Assembly: GCA_964019425.1 (NCBI GenBank)
Contig: OZ025786.1
Span: forward strand, 186,001 to 250,000
Length of the DNA stretch: 64,000 nt
Source: Flectonema sp. DT1601
Lineage: Eukaryota > Euglenozoa > Diplonemea > Diplonemida > Diplonemidae
Direction: 5' to 3'
The notes below the pieces were generated by a model, which did no database searches, was not told the origin of the DNA, and saw only the letters and a program-made list of their open reading frames with translations. A program made the position numbers and the translations under genes. Positions 1 through 9,185 of this stretch are shown here, in pieces (position 1 is the first letter of the stretch; each line of letters opens with the position of its first letter).

Positions 1-415
1 AAAAGAGAAAAAAGGGTGTCACGGGGTTCGAACCCGAGACCTCCAGGTCATGGTTCGGAGGTCAACAATGGCAAAAACAATGGGCTACTCCTTGAGAGCT
101 TCCGGAGCCTGCTACAATCCCTGAAGCTGAAACTCATTTCAGTGGACGATGCATCCCAGATCTACAAGGAGCTGATTAGCCCGCAGAATGCACCGAGTCG
201 AATATAGAGGGATTCGAGGAGGGAGAGTGCGTTCTTACTAACCTGTTAATAGGCCGGTCTTCACGGTACCTTGTGAGAAAAAAAAGAAGTTTACTGGTGG
301 CAAGTAAACTGATATCCCAGAGACGCATTTGATCGGGCGAACCGGAGAAAAGTCAAATAAGATGCGATTCGACCCTCGCTGAGGGCAGGGGTGTGTCAAA
401 ATGAGCTCGGCATTA
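1..415. other. Left edge: tRNA-like half and unassigned sequence
   Basis: Read on the minus strand, positions about 1-60 look like the 3' half of a tRNA: a B-box-like GGTTCGAACCC, the paired arms ACCTCC and GGAGGT, and a T run. No A box or complete acceptor stem is visible, so this is a tRNA-derived fragment rather than a gene. A short open frame on the plus strand runs from the window edge to 207. It begins without an ATG, and I recognise nothing in it. The rest, up to the inverted-repeat element, shows no gene. Confidence 0.35.
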
Positions 416-851
416 CTGTAAAGGGAAATATTCTTGTGGGGAAAAATCCGCGAGTTTTTTTCATTTTTTCTAAATCCGCGAGAATTTTTCCCCGCGAGAG
501 TATTTCCCTGCTAGCATACATTTTATACAGCCATTTTTTTAGTTCCTTTTTGTGAAGAAAATACACCTGTTACAAAGGAAAGCTACAGCAAAAACTATTT
601 TCATAATGCAGCATTGTTGTTTTTAGTTGTGTTTGCTAGGTAAATAATTCTTTTTTCCAGCTTGCACTTGATGGAAATGCAAGGATTCCTCACATCCTTG
701 CACTTTTGTAAAAATCCTCTGTGGCAGGGAAATATTCTTATGGGGAAAAACGCGCGAGTTTAAAAAAAAATCCCCAAATCCGCGAGAATATTTCCCCGCG
801 GGAATATTTCCCCGCAGGAGTATTTCCCCGCGAGAATATTTCCCTTTACAG
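416..851. mobile_element. Foldback/MITE-like element with TA target duplication
   Basis: The ends are inverted copies: the left begins CTGTAAAGGGAAATATTC and the right ends with its complement. The dinucleotide TA flanks both sides (414-415 and 852-853). Inside, short motifs built on GGGAAATATTC and CCGCGAG recur in both orientations near the termini. There is no coding potential. The size and the TA duplication fit a non-autonomous Tc1/mariner/pogo-type element. The TIR start (CTGTAA) matches the pogo-like element at 21029-22398. Confidence 0.7.
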
Positions 852-1010
852 TATATTAAAATTTAATTAAAAAAGCGCCCTACGCGCCCTCCAGCGCCCT
901 ATTTTGGCCCTATTTTGGCCCTACAATGGCCCTATTTTGGCCCTACAAATTTTTGTGGCTGATTTTCACCAGGCGCCCTCCAAATTTGGAGGGCACTTCC
1001 ATCTATGTTA
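852..1010. repeat. GCCCTATTTTG short repeats and a 20-bp palindrome
   Basis: Several copies of a GCCCTATTTTG-like motif lie at about 885-950. Positions 975-994 form a perfect palindrome centred on CCAAATTTGG. It may be the remains of another inverted-repeat element. No gene is visible. Confidence 0.5.
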
Positions 1011-1713
1011 AATTCTTTTTATTTATTTTTTAAAGAAAAAAAAACGGAAAATAGAAATTAGTCGACAAAGTCGAACGATAAAAAAAACAATGATAACATT
1101 GTTTATTCTTTTTTTTATTTTTTTTTTATATTCTTTTTTATTAATTTTGAAAAAAAAAAAAAAAAACAATCAGTTTAGCGTCTTGACCAGGACGGAAAAT
1201 AGAAAGTAATCGACAGAATTTCGATAAGTGGGAAGTAACGGACTGGGAGCTTTTGGCTCCTGCCCTATTCCCGATGTAAACTTTCTTTTTATTTTTATTT
1301 TTTTTTTTAACAGGCCCAAAGGGCGACAATGATGGTTGCTGACCAAGGAATAATATTCAAATGAATTTTCGTTTCAAAGAAACGAACAGAATTGAGAGAG
1401 AGGCAGAGAAAAAAAAAAAAAAAAAAAGAAAGAATAGAAAAAAAAAAAATATGAAGAGGAAATAATCAAACATGAAAAAAAAAAAAAAAAAAAAATATAA
1501 ATAAAAAACGTTGTATGAAAAAGGAAAAAAAGAAAAAAAAAGATCAGAAAAGGAAAGAGAAAATGAAAAGGTATAATATTATTGTGGGGATATGAGGATA
1601 GCAGGGAGATGCTCTTTTTTTTTTTTTTTTTTTTTTTTTATTTATTATTTAAAAAAAGGAAACAATCAGTTTAGCGTCTCGATCAGGACGGAAAATAGAA
1701 ATTAATCGACATA

Positions 1714-2015
1714 CTGCAACTGGAAATATTACTGCGCTGAATAATTACTGCGGGGAAATATTACTGCGCGGAAAAATTAGTGCGGTTTTTTTGAGAAAAG
1801 ATTAGTGCGGTTTTTTCCACTTGGTGGTAGAAAAAAATTTGGTTGCTTTTTTGCTGTGTAAGGCACCAGCAGAAAAATGCATCTGGAGAAAAAATCACTT
1901 CTGAGCAGAAATATTAGTGCGGTGGAAATATTACTGCGTGGAAAAATTAGTGTGGTTTTTTGCAGATTTGGAAATTAGTGCGGTTTTTTCCGCGCAGTAA
2001 TATTTCCAGTTGCAG
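1714..2015. mobile_element. 302-bp inverted-repeat element (MITE) nested in satellite
   Basis: The termini are inverted repeats: the left starts CTGCAACTGGAAATATTACT and the right ends with its complement. TA flanks each side (1712-1713 and 2016-2017). Removing the element and one TA restores the normal satellite text around ATCGACATAGTCGATCGAT, which shows that it inserted into the array. Subterminal ATTAGTGCGG and GGAAATATTACTGCG motifs recur inside. It is non-coding, and its start resembles the element at 416-851. Confidence 0.85.
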
Positions 2016-2056
2016 TAGTCGATCGATAGAAAAAAAACAATGATAACATTGTTTAT

Positions 2057-2089
<33 letters not shown>

Positions 2090-2346
2090 CTTTTAATTAT
2101 TTTAAAGAAAAAACAATCAGTTTAGCGTCTTGACCAGGACGGAAAATAGAAAGTAATCGACATAGTCGATCGATAAAAAAAAAACAATGATAACATTGTT
2201 TATTCCTTTTTTTTTTTTTTTTTTTTTTTTGTTCTTTTCATTTATTTTTAAAGAAAAAACAATCAGTTTAGCGTCCTGACCAGGACGGAAAATTGAAAGT
2301 GATCGACATAGTCGATCGATAAAAAAACAATGATAACATTGATTAA

Positions 2347-2381
<35 letters not shown>

Positions 2382-4232
2382 TTTTAATTATTTTTTAAAG
2401 AAAAAACAATCAGTTTAGCGTCTTGACCAGGACGGAAAATAGAAAGTGATCGACATAGTCGATCGATAAAAAAACAATGATAACATTGTTTATTCTTTTT
2501 TTTTTTTTAAATTCTTTTTATTTATTTTTAAAGAAAAAAAAACGGAAAATAAAAATTAGTCGACAAAGTCGAACGATAAAAAAAAAACAATGATAACATT
2601 GTTTATTCTTTTTGTTTTTGTTTTTTTTTATATTCTTTTTTATTAATTTTGAAAAAAAAACAATCAGTTTAGCGTCTTGACCAGGACGGAAAATAGAAAG
2701 TAATCGACATAGTCGATCAATGAAAAAAAAACAATGATAACATTGTTTATTCTTTTTTTTTTTTTTTTTTTTTAAATTCTTTTTATTTATTTTTTAAAAA
2801 GAAAAAAAAAAAAACGGAAAATAGAAATTAGTCAACAAAGTCGAACAATAAAAAAAAAAAAACAATGATAACATTGTTTATTCTTTTTTTTTTATTTTTT
2901 TTTTATATTCTTTTTTATTAATTTTGAAAAAAAAACAATCAGTTTAGCGTCTTGACCAGGACGGAAAATAGAAAGTGATCGACATAGTCGATCGATAAAA
3001 AAAACAATGATAACATTGTATATTCTTTTTTTTTTATTTTTTTTTGTATTCTTTTTTATTAATAAAACAATCAGTTTAGCGTCTTGACCAGGACGGAAAA
3101 TAGAAAGTGATCGACATAGTCGATCGATAAAAAAAACAATGATAACATTGTTTATTCTTTTTTTTTTTTTTTTTTTTTTTTTAATCCTTTTTATTATTTT
3201 AAAGAAAAAACAATCAGTTTAGCGTCTTGACCAGGACGGAAAATAGAAAGTAATCGACATAGTCGATCGATAAAATAAAAACAATGATAACATTGTTTAT
3301 TCCTTTTTTCTTTTTTTTTTTATTCTTTTTATTTATTTTTAAAGAAAAAACAATCAGTTTAGCGTCCTGACCAGGACGAAAAATAGAAAGTGATCGACAT
3401 AGTCGATCGATAAAAAAACAATGATAACATTGTTTATTCTTTTTTTTTTTGTTTTTTTTTTTTTTTATTCTTTTTATTTATTTTTTAAAGAAAAAACAAT
3501 CAGTTTAGCGTCTTGACCAGGACGGAAAATAGAAATTAGTCGACAAGGTCGATCGATAACAAAACAATGATAACATTGTTTATTCTTTTTTTTTTTTTTT
3601 TTTTTTTTTTTATTCTTTTTATTTATTTAGAAAAAACAATCAGTTTAGCGTCTTGACCAGGACGGAAAATAGAAATTAGTCGACAAAGTCGATCGATAAA
3701 AAAACAATGATAACATTGTTTATTCTTTTTTTTTTAAAATTCTTTTTATTTATTTTTTAAAGGAAAAAAAAAACGGAAAATAGAAATTAGTCGACATAGT
3801 CGATCGATAAAAAAACAATGATAATATTGTTTATTCTTTTTTTTTTTTTTTTTTTTAAATTCTTTTTATTTATTTTTTAAAGAAAAAAATGGAAAATAGA
3901 AAATAGTCAACAAAGTCGATCGATAAAAAAAAACAATGATAACATTGTTTATTCTATTTTTTTTTTTTTTTTTTTTTTCTATTCTTTTTTATTAATTTTG
4001 AAAAAAAAAAACAATCAGTTTAGCGTCTTGACCAGGACGGAAAATAGAAAGTAATCGACATAGTCGATCGATAAAAAAAACAATGATAACATTGTTTATT
4101 CTTTTTTTTTATTTTAAATTCTTTTTATTTATTTTTAAAGAAAAGAAACGGAAAATAGAAATTAGTCCGATAAAAAAAAACAATGATAACATTGTTTATT
4201 CTTTTTTTTATTTTTTTTTTTATATTCTTTTT

Positions 4233-5407
4233 GCTCCTTAAAAGCTGCTAAGTGTTTCTGCTAAGTGTTTCTCACTTAGAATTTTATTTTTATGTTCGTT
4301 TTCTATCCCTTCTCCTATCCCTTTTGTTCAAAATAAGCGGGAGGAAATTCTCTCATTCACGCTAAGATGCACTCTGAACTTTGATTTTTTGATCTGAGTG
4401 TGAGGGAATGACCTGTTAGTGCATTGGGCATAGGCTGGGCTGCAGTTTAGATGTCTTAGGTGTTAATAGGGGGTTCCTCTTAGCATTTTTCTTTGTTCCC
4501 ACCTTATGATTTTCTTGAAGAAAAAAAATAGAAGTCATAATGGTGCTTCCCTCTGGAAGGGTTGTAAGCCATGGTGTCCAACTAATTTAAAGGACAAGTC
4601 TGGGATAATCCCTGCCAGAGGGGCGAGTATTCTACCATGGTTGAAATACTCTGGCAACTGATCTTCAATTTTATGTTGTTTGTTAGCTGCTGGTGTATCT
4701 TGATTATGTGTTGATACTTGCATTTTTTTTATTTGTAATCTTCTATTACAATCCTCTTTCTGTTCTGGTCTGTTACCTCATTTGTCTTGTTTAACTTCAG
4801 TTATATCCATTTTACTTTTTATTGTTTCCCATCTACTTTTTATTTTCTATTAGTTCTGGTCAGAAACTCCTGGGCAGCAAGAAGGAAAGTAGTTAAGTAC
4901 TTCTGGGTGTTTGGCATCACCCCCCATAGTGAGCAAGTACAACAGGTAGCATTGGTAGTCTGTTGATCCTGAGTGATCCCAGCTACAGTTTTGTTTTTCT
5001 TTCTTTTTTTTAGAAGAAGATCAGGACATCCAAGCACTGCTGGATAGTTGCTGAATGCAGGGCCTGCCTGTGGCATTATAATAACAGGCTAAGTCATTTG
5101 TAGTTCATAGTTTACCTTTGATTTTATAACTTCACACAGGGTACTATGAACGATGAGAGATCCAGTGGGATCACTCAGGGTCTAGTAGAGACCACCAATG
5201 TTGTGCGTTGATAGGCAAGGTGACCAACCTTGACATTCTTTCTTTTCTCTCCTGTTGTGACAAACACAAAATACACACACAGCTTACAGTGTGTTCTTTG
5301 TGTATGTTTTCTTCAGGTGTGAGTAGTTTTTCTGTTCTTGCTCTTCAGGGAGGGCCTTAGCCAAAAGCTAACAGTCCAAATCTCACCTGGTAATTCAACT
5401 CAGACCC
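4233..5407. mobile_element. Unclassified 1.2-kb insert in satellite array
   Basis: Satellite sequence stops inside a TATATTCTTTTT segment near 4232 and resumes at TTATTAATTTTG near 5408. The 1175 bp between is unrelated and less A/T-monotonous. Two short minus-strand open frames (about 4535-4723 and 4840-5076) resemble no family I know. I see no convincing terminal inverted repeat, LTR or target duplication. It may be a decayed transposon or host DNA moved into the array. Confidence 0.5.
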
Positions 5408-6558
5408 TTATTAATTTTGAAAAAAAAAAAACAATCAGTTTAGCGTCTTGACCAGGACGGAAAATAGAAATTAGTCGACAAAGTCGAACGATAAAAAAAA
5501 ACAATGATAACATTGTTTATTCTTTTTTTTTATTTTAAATTCTTTTTATTTATTTTTAAAGAAAAGAAACGGAAAATAGAAATTAGTCCGATAAAAAAAA
5601 ACAATGATAACATTGTTTATTCTTTTTTTTATTTTTTTTTTTATATTCTTTTTTATTAATTTTGAAAAAAAAAAAACAATCAGTTTAGCGTCTTGACCAG
5701 GACGGAAAATAGAAATTAGTCGACAAAGTCGAACGATAAAAAAAAACAATGATAACATTGTTTATTCTTTTTTTTTTTTTTTTTTTTTTTATATTCTTTT
5801 TTATTAATTTTGAAAAAAAAAAAAAAAAAAAAATCAGTTTAGCGTCTTGACCAGGACGGAAAATAGAAAGTAATCGACATAGTCGATCGATAAAAAAACA
5901 ATGATAACATTGTTTATTCTTTTTTTTTTTAAAATTCTTTTTATTTATTTTTTAAAGGAAAAAAAAAACGGAAAATAGAAATTAGTCGACAAAGTCGAAC
6001 GATAAAAAAACAATGATAACATTGTTTATTCTTTTTTTTTTTTTTTATTTCTTTTTATTTATTAAAAAAAAAACAATCAGTTTAGCGTCTTGACCAGGAC
6101 GGAAAATAGAAAGTGATCGACATAGTCGATCGATAAAAAAACAATGATAACATTGTTTATTCTTTTTTTTTATTTTAAATTCTTTTTATTTATTTTTTAA
6201 AGAAAAAAAACGGAAAATAGAAATTAGTCGACAAAGTCGAACGAAAAAACAATGATAACATTGTTTATTCTTTTTTTTATTTTTTTTTTTATTCTTTTTT
6301 ATTAATTTTGAAAAAAAAAAAAACAATCAGTTTAGCGTCTGGACCAGGACGGAAAATAGAAAGTAATCGACATAGTCGATCGATAAAAAAAACAATGATA
6401 ACATTGTTTATTCTTTTTTTTTATTTTAAATTCTTTTTTTTTATTTTTGGGAAAACCCCTAATTCCACAAAAATAGTTTGCGAAATCGCCAACTCATCAC
6501 AAAAAAAAAACGTCCCACCCCGATATGAATAAAAAGAGGGAAAAAACTTTCTTTTACA

Positions 6559-6631
6559 GCGACCCGTTAGTCGAGAGGTAGTACCTCCACCTTATATCCC
6601 AGAGGTACCCGGCTCGAATCCCGATACGACC
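6559..6631 (+). other. tRNA-like sequence with A and B boxes inside MULE-1
   Basis: TAGTCGAGAGG fits the Pol III A-box pattern and GGCTCGAATCC fits the B box. The spacing from a possible TAT anticodon to the T loop equals that of a tRNA, and a T11 run follows. The anticodon and acceptor stems do not pair properly, so this is a tRNA-derived relic or a Pol III promoter module, not a working tRNA. Confidence 0.5.
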
Positions 6632-6793
6632 TTTTTTTTTTTTACCCAAAACCTGATGGAAAAAGAGAGCGTGACAAAGGCAATTCAAAATAAGACCAGA
6701 CGTGGCAAAAGTGTCAAAACACATGCATATGGCAATCAGAGTTTTCTTTTTAGAGAGGGATAAACATTGTTGAACAAGTCAGTGGCCAGTAAG

Positions 6794-8701
6794 TCAGTCA
6801 GAATCTGTCGTTGAAGTTGAGTAAGATGAGTAGGATGAGTAGGATGACTGTGCACTTAAAGATTGTGAGTCCGAATCAGAGGATTCACATCGCTTTCGCT
6901 TCTTCTTGACTGTCTTTGCTGCTGGCTTTGCTGCTACTTTCTTTGCTGCTGGCTTTGCTGCTGGCTTTGCTGCTGGCTTTGCTGCTGGCTTTGATGATTG
7001 CGAGGTTGGTTTCCGACAACTTCGTTTGTTGTGACCTTTAGCGTCGCAGTTGGAGCACGTCAGGGTCCTTGATTCACCGTTGGAGCGAATCCGAACCTTT
7101 CTTCTTCTCCCGACACCCTTCTGCACAACAGGGGGTTTCGTGCCGTCGAATTGAAGCTGTCCGGTAGGTATCGCCTGTGGGTACACAGAGACGCGGTAGA
7201 GCTCTCTGTAGCTGCTCATTCTGGTGTAGGGAGGCAAAGAGGTTTCGTGAGTAAAGACATTATTGCGCTGATGTGTCAATACTCTGACTGTGTGGATGCA
7301 AGGTAGGTTGTGGCGGAGGAAATCAGGACAGCCACACACTAATGTTCCATCTTTCAGACACACCAACCACCCGTGTTCTCGTCGTACTTCCCATTGTCCT
7401 TCACCCAGTGGTGTGACAGCATGGTTGTTTGCTGAGGTGGCACTCCCCCGAACGAACAACTCCACTGTCGGAACCGGATAGTTCGCAGGAACGTCAGCAT
7501 GCATCTCGCGTCGGCTGGCGTAGGTGTCCGTTGTCCAACAACGGGTGTCCTTTATCACAGATAAAAGACTCCCTTGCCGAGTCTCCTTGAACACGGCGTT
7601 GACGCATTCCGACGCGTTGGAGGTGTAGGTGTTGCATCTGGGGACACCCGAAGGCCAGTAAGCGTCTGACCACCTTTCAAGGTTTGACTTAAGCAGATAA
7701 CGATGGGCACGTTTTCCGTACTTGTCCTTTATCCCTTGAAGGCACGTCTCGGCCTCTGTTTCGATGCTTAGCTTGCTAATCTTCCACACTAACAACGTCG
7801 CATCAACCTTCGGTATCTTCGTCTGGCTGGCCACGTTGCCAACCAAGTGCTGCACGCACAAAGCATGGTGCAACACGACTCCGTGCAGGGAGGTGTCGGA
7901 CTCCAGCCCCTTCTGCCTGTCGGAAATCAAGACGAACCTTTTCAGTCGGTCGCCAAAATGGTTCTTCAGGTGGGTGTGGTGGTATGCCCATCCCTCGTGG
8001 TTTTCGACCACTCCAACCGAGTAGGCTAAAGGCATAACATGCCTTTCGGCGTCGATCCCCACGGTGATGAACAAGCACCCACCAAACGGACCCGTCAGAC
8101 TGCATGCATCGCTGCAGATGACAGGTGCCAGGTGCTCAGCTGTTTCTGGCCTCACAAAAGACCAAAACACCCTCTCAAAAGCACCATCATCTCTCTTCTC
8201 GATGTTCCAGTACATCTGGCTGTTGCGCTGTTGGAGGTCGGTGAGGTACGGTGCTATCAGGCCGTACTGCTCGCCCATCAACCCGTGGACCTTCTCCTTG
8301 GCCTTCTCCAGACCCCTCTCCACAGTCTTTTTGGGGACCGCAACGTCGCGGAATGACTTTAAGTCAATTGCCGCTTGTTTCGGCCCGTAGTCAAACTGAC
8401 TGGCTACCTTCTCTTCCAAAATACTGGAAATCCAGTCCGACGTGCCATCGCAGCCCCGCCTCGCTTCCCCAGGTGCGCAAGTGTGACTCTCCACCTTCGT
8501 CACGCGGCACTCCCCCTCCACCACCTTTGCCTTCACCGTCCATTGGCATTCGTCGTTTGGACAGGCGAGGGTGAGGTACGTGGGGCACCTTCTCTGCACC
8601 CTGCAGCTGTGTCCTAGCACAGTGTTCACCCGAAACACAGTCTGGATCAGTTCTTCCTGTGTGCGGAAGTAGTCTCCAACAGCATAAGTAGTAGCAGGCA
8701 T
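6794..8701 (-). CDS. MULE transposase, 635 aa, intronless
   Basis: This is the DDE transposase that would cut and rejoin MULE-1 ends. The N-terminal 65 residues hold a Cys/His-patterned FAR1/MuDR-type DNA-binding region. The MULE catalytic core follows, with Asp in CSDACSL (near residue 195), Asp in LISDRQKGL (near 260) and Glu in SNASECVNA (near 365). A SWIM zinc finger lies near 450-475 (CGC...PCIH). A CCHC knuckle (CSNC...GH...C, near 555), an Ala-Lys-Pro repeat tail and a Ser-rich end complete it. The frame is open from ATG to stop, so the copy looks intact. The gene lies between two terminal inverted repeats, which supports autonomy. GC content is higher than in the surrounding satellite. 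Confidence 0.92.
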   Translation of the reverse strand: MPATTYAVGDYFRTQEELIQTVFRVNTVLGHSCRVQRRCPTYLTLACPNDECQWTVKAKVVEGECRVTKVESHTCAPGEARRGCDGTSDWISSILEEKVASQFDYGPKQAAIDLKSFRDVAVPKKTVERGLEKAKEKVHGLMGEQYGLIAPYLTDLQQRNSQMYWNIEKRDDGAFERVFWSFVRPETAEHLAPVICSDACSLTGPFGGCLFITVGIDAERHVMPLAYSVGVVENHEGWAYHHTHLKNHFGDRLKRFVLISDRQKGLESDTSLHGVVLHHALCVQHLVGNVASQTKIPKVDATLLVWKISKLSIETEAETCLQGIKDKYGKRAHRYLLKSNLERWSDAYWPSGVPRCNTYTSNASECVNAVFKETRQGSLLSVIKDTRCWTTDTYASRREMHADVPANYPVPTVELFVRGSATSANNHAVTPLGEGQWEVRREHGWLVCLKDGTLVCGCPDFLRHNLPCIHTVRVLTHQRNNVFTHETSLPPYTRMSSYRELYRVSVYPQAIPTGQLQFDGTKPPVVQKGVGRRRKVRIRSNGESRTLTCSNCDAKGHNKRSCRKPTSQSSKPAAKPAAKPAAKPAAKKVAAKPAAKTVKKKRKRCESSDSDSQSLSAQSSYSSYSSYSTSTTDSD

Positions 8702-8784
8702 CTTTTAATTTTTTTTTGTGGAAAGCTGCAACAAAAAAACTTTGTAATAAAAATTAAGAATTTTTTTTTTTAAAAAAATCTGTC

Positions 8785-8872
8785 AAGTTCGAGTCCCGGT
8801 GCGGTAACTTTTTTCCCTAATATTTCGGCCGATGGTCAATTTTTCGGGTCAAGTTCGAGTCCTGGTGGATAA
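8785..8872 (+). other. Two tandem tRNA 3'-end-like segments inside MULE-1
   Basis: Two copies of GTCAAGTTCGAGTCC followed by a GGTGG/GGTGC segment, AAC and a T run lie about 60 bp apart. Each looks like a T arm plus acceptor 3' strand ending in a Pol III-type terminator. No A box is apparent nearby. They sit between the transposase start and the right terminal inverted repeat. Confidence 0.45.
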
Positions 8873-8933
8873 CTTTTTTTTGTAGGGAGTTGGCGATTTC
8901 GCAAACTATTTTTGTTGAATTAGAGGTTTTCCC

Positions 8934-9185
8934 TTTATTTTTTAAAGAAAAAAAAACGGAAAATAGAAATTAGTCGACAAAGTCGAACGAAAAAACAATG
9001 ATAACATTGTTTATTCTTTTTTTTATTTTTTTTTTTATTCTTTTTTATTAATTTTGAAAAAAAAAAAAACAATCAGTTTAGCGTCTTGACCAGGACGGAA
9101 AATAGAAAGTAATCGACATAGTCGATCGATAAAAAAAACAATGATAACATTGTTTATTCTTTTTTTTTATTTTAAATTCTTTTTA
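8934..9185. repeat. Satellite block between the two MULEs
   Basis: Satellite units of the same family as 1011-6448, including both the short (ACGGAAAATAG directly after the A run) and the full form, and two AACAATGATAACATTGTT hairpins. The left edge holds the 9-bp duplication of MULE-1. The right edge (9177-9185) holds that of MULE-2. Confidence 0.92.

Larger units (their letters stand above)
1011..6448. repeat. Tandem satellite array, left block
   Basis: About 26 repeat units of roughly 110-150 bp, with strongly variable poly(T) and poly(A) runs. A full unit contains, in order, a TTTATTTATTTTTTAAAG-like segment, an A run, TTTAGCGTCTTGACCAGGAC, ACGGAAAATAGAAA, the palindromic AGTCGATCGAT, and the hairpin AACAATGATAACATTGTT. 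A shorter variant lacks about 30 bp around TTTAGCGTCTTGACCAGG and is interspersed with the full form. The array is interrupted by the element at 1714-2015, by the insert at 4233-5407 and, at its right end, by a MULE. Its sequence resumes at 8934 and again at 12698. There is no coding potential. Confidence 0.9.
6449..8933 (-). mobile_element. Complete MULE (Mutator-like) transposon, MULE-1
   Basis: Terminal inverted repeats of 47 bp lie at 6449-6495 and 8887-8933. They start GGGAAAAC and match at 45 of 47 positions. They are flanked by an exact 9-bp direct repeat TTTATTTTT at 6440-6448 and 8934-8942, the duplication size typical of Mutator elements. The flanks are both satellite, and deleting the element plus one duplication restores a satellite unit. 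It encodes one transposase on the minus strand. It also carries tRNA-like sequences between the gene and the terminal repeats on both sides. Confidence 0.93.

Noticed and set aside
1-207. Short frame at the left edge as a gene
   Set aside because: No ATG, overlaps a tRNA-like segment, no recognised content.
4535-5076. Minus-strand frames in the 1.2-kb insert as genes
   Set aside because: Short and without recognisable domains; I keep only the insert itself.
1011-6448. Satellite as a CRISPR array
   Set aside because: Units are contiguous with only poly(T)/poly(A) length variation and no unique spacers, in a eukaryotic context.
7764-8617. Plus-strand open frames opposite the MULE-1 transposase
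   Set aside because: Antisense shadows of a well-supported transposase; no domain content.
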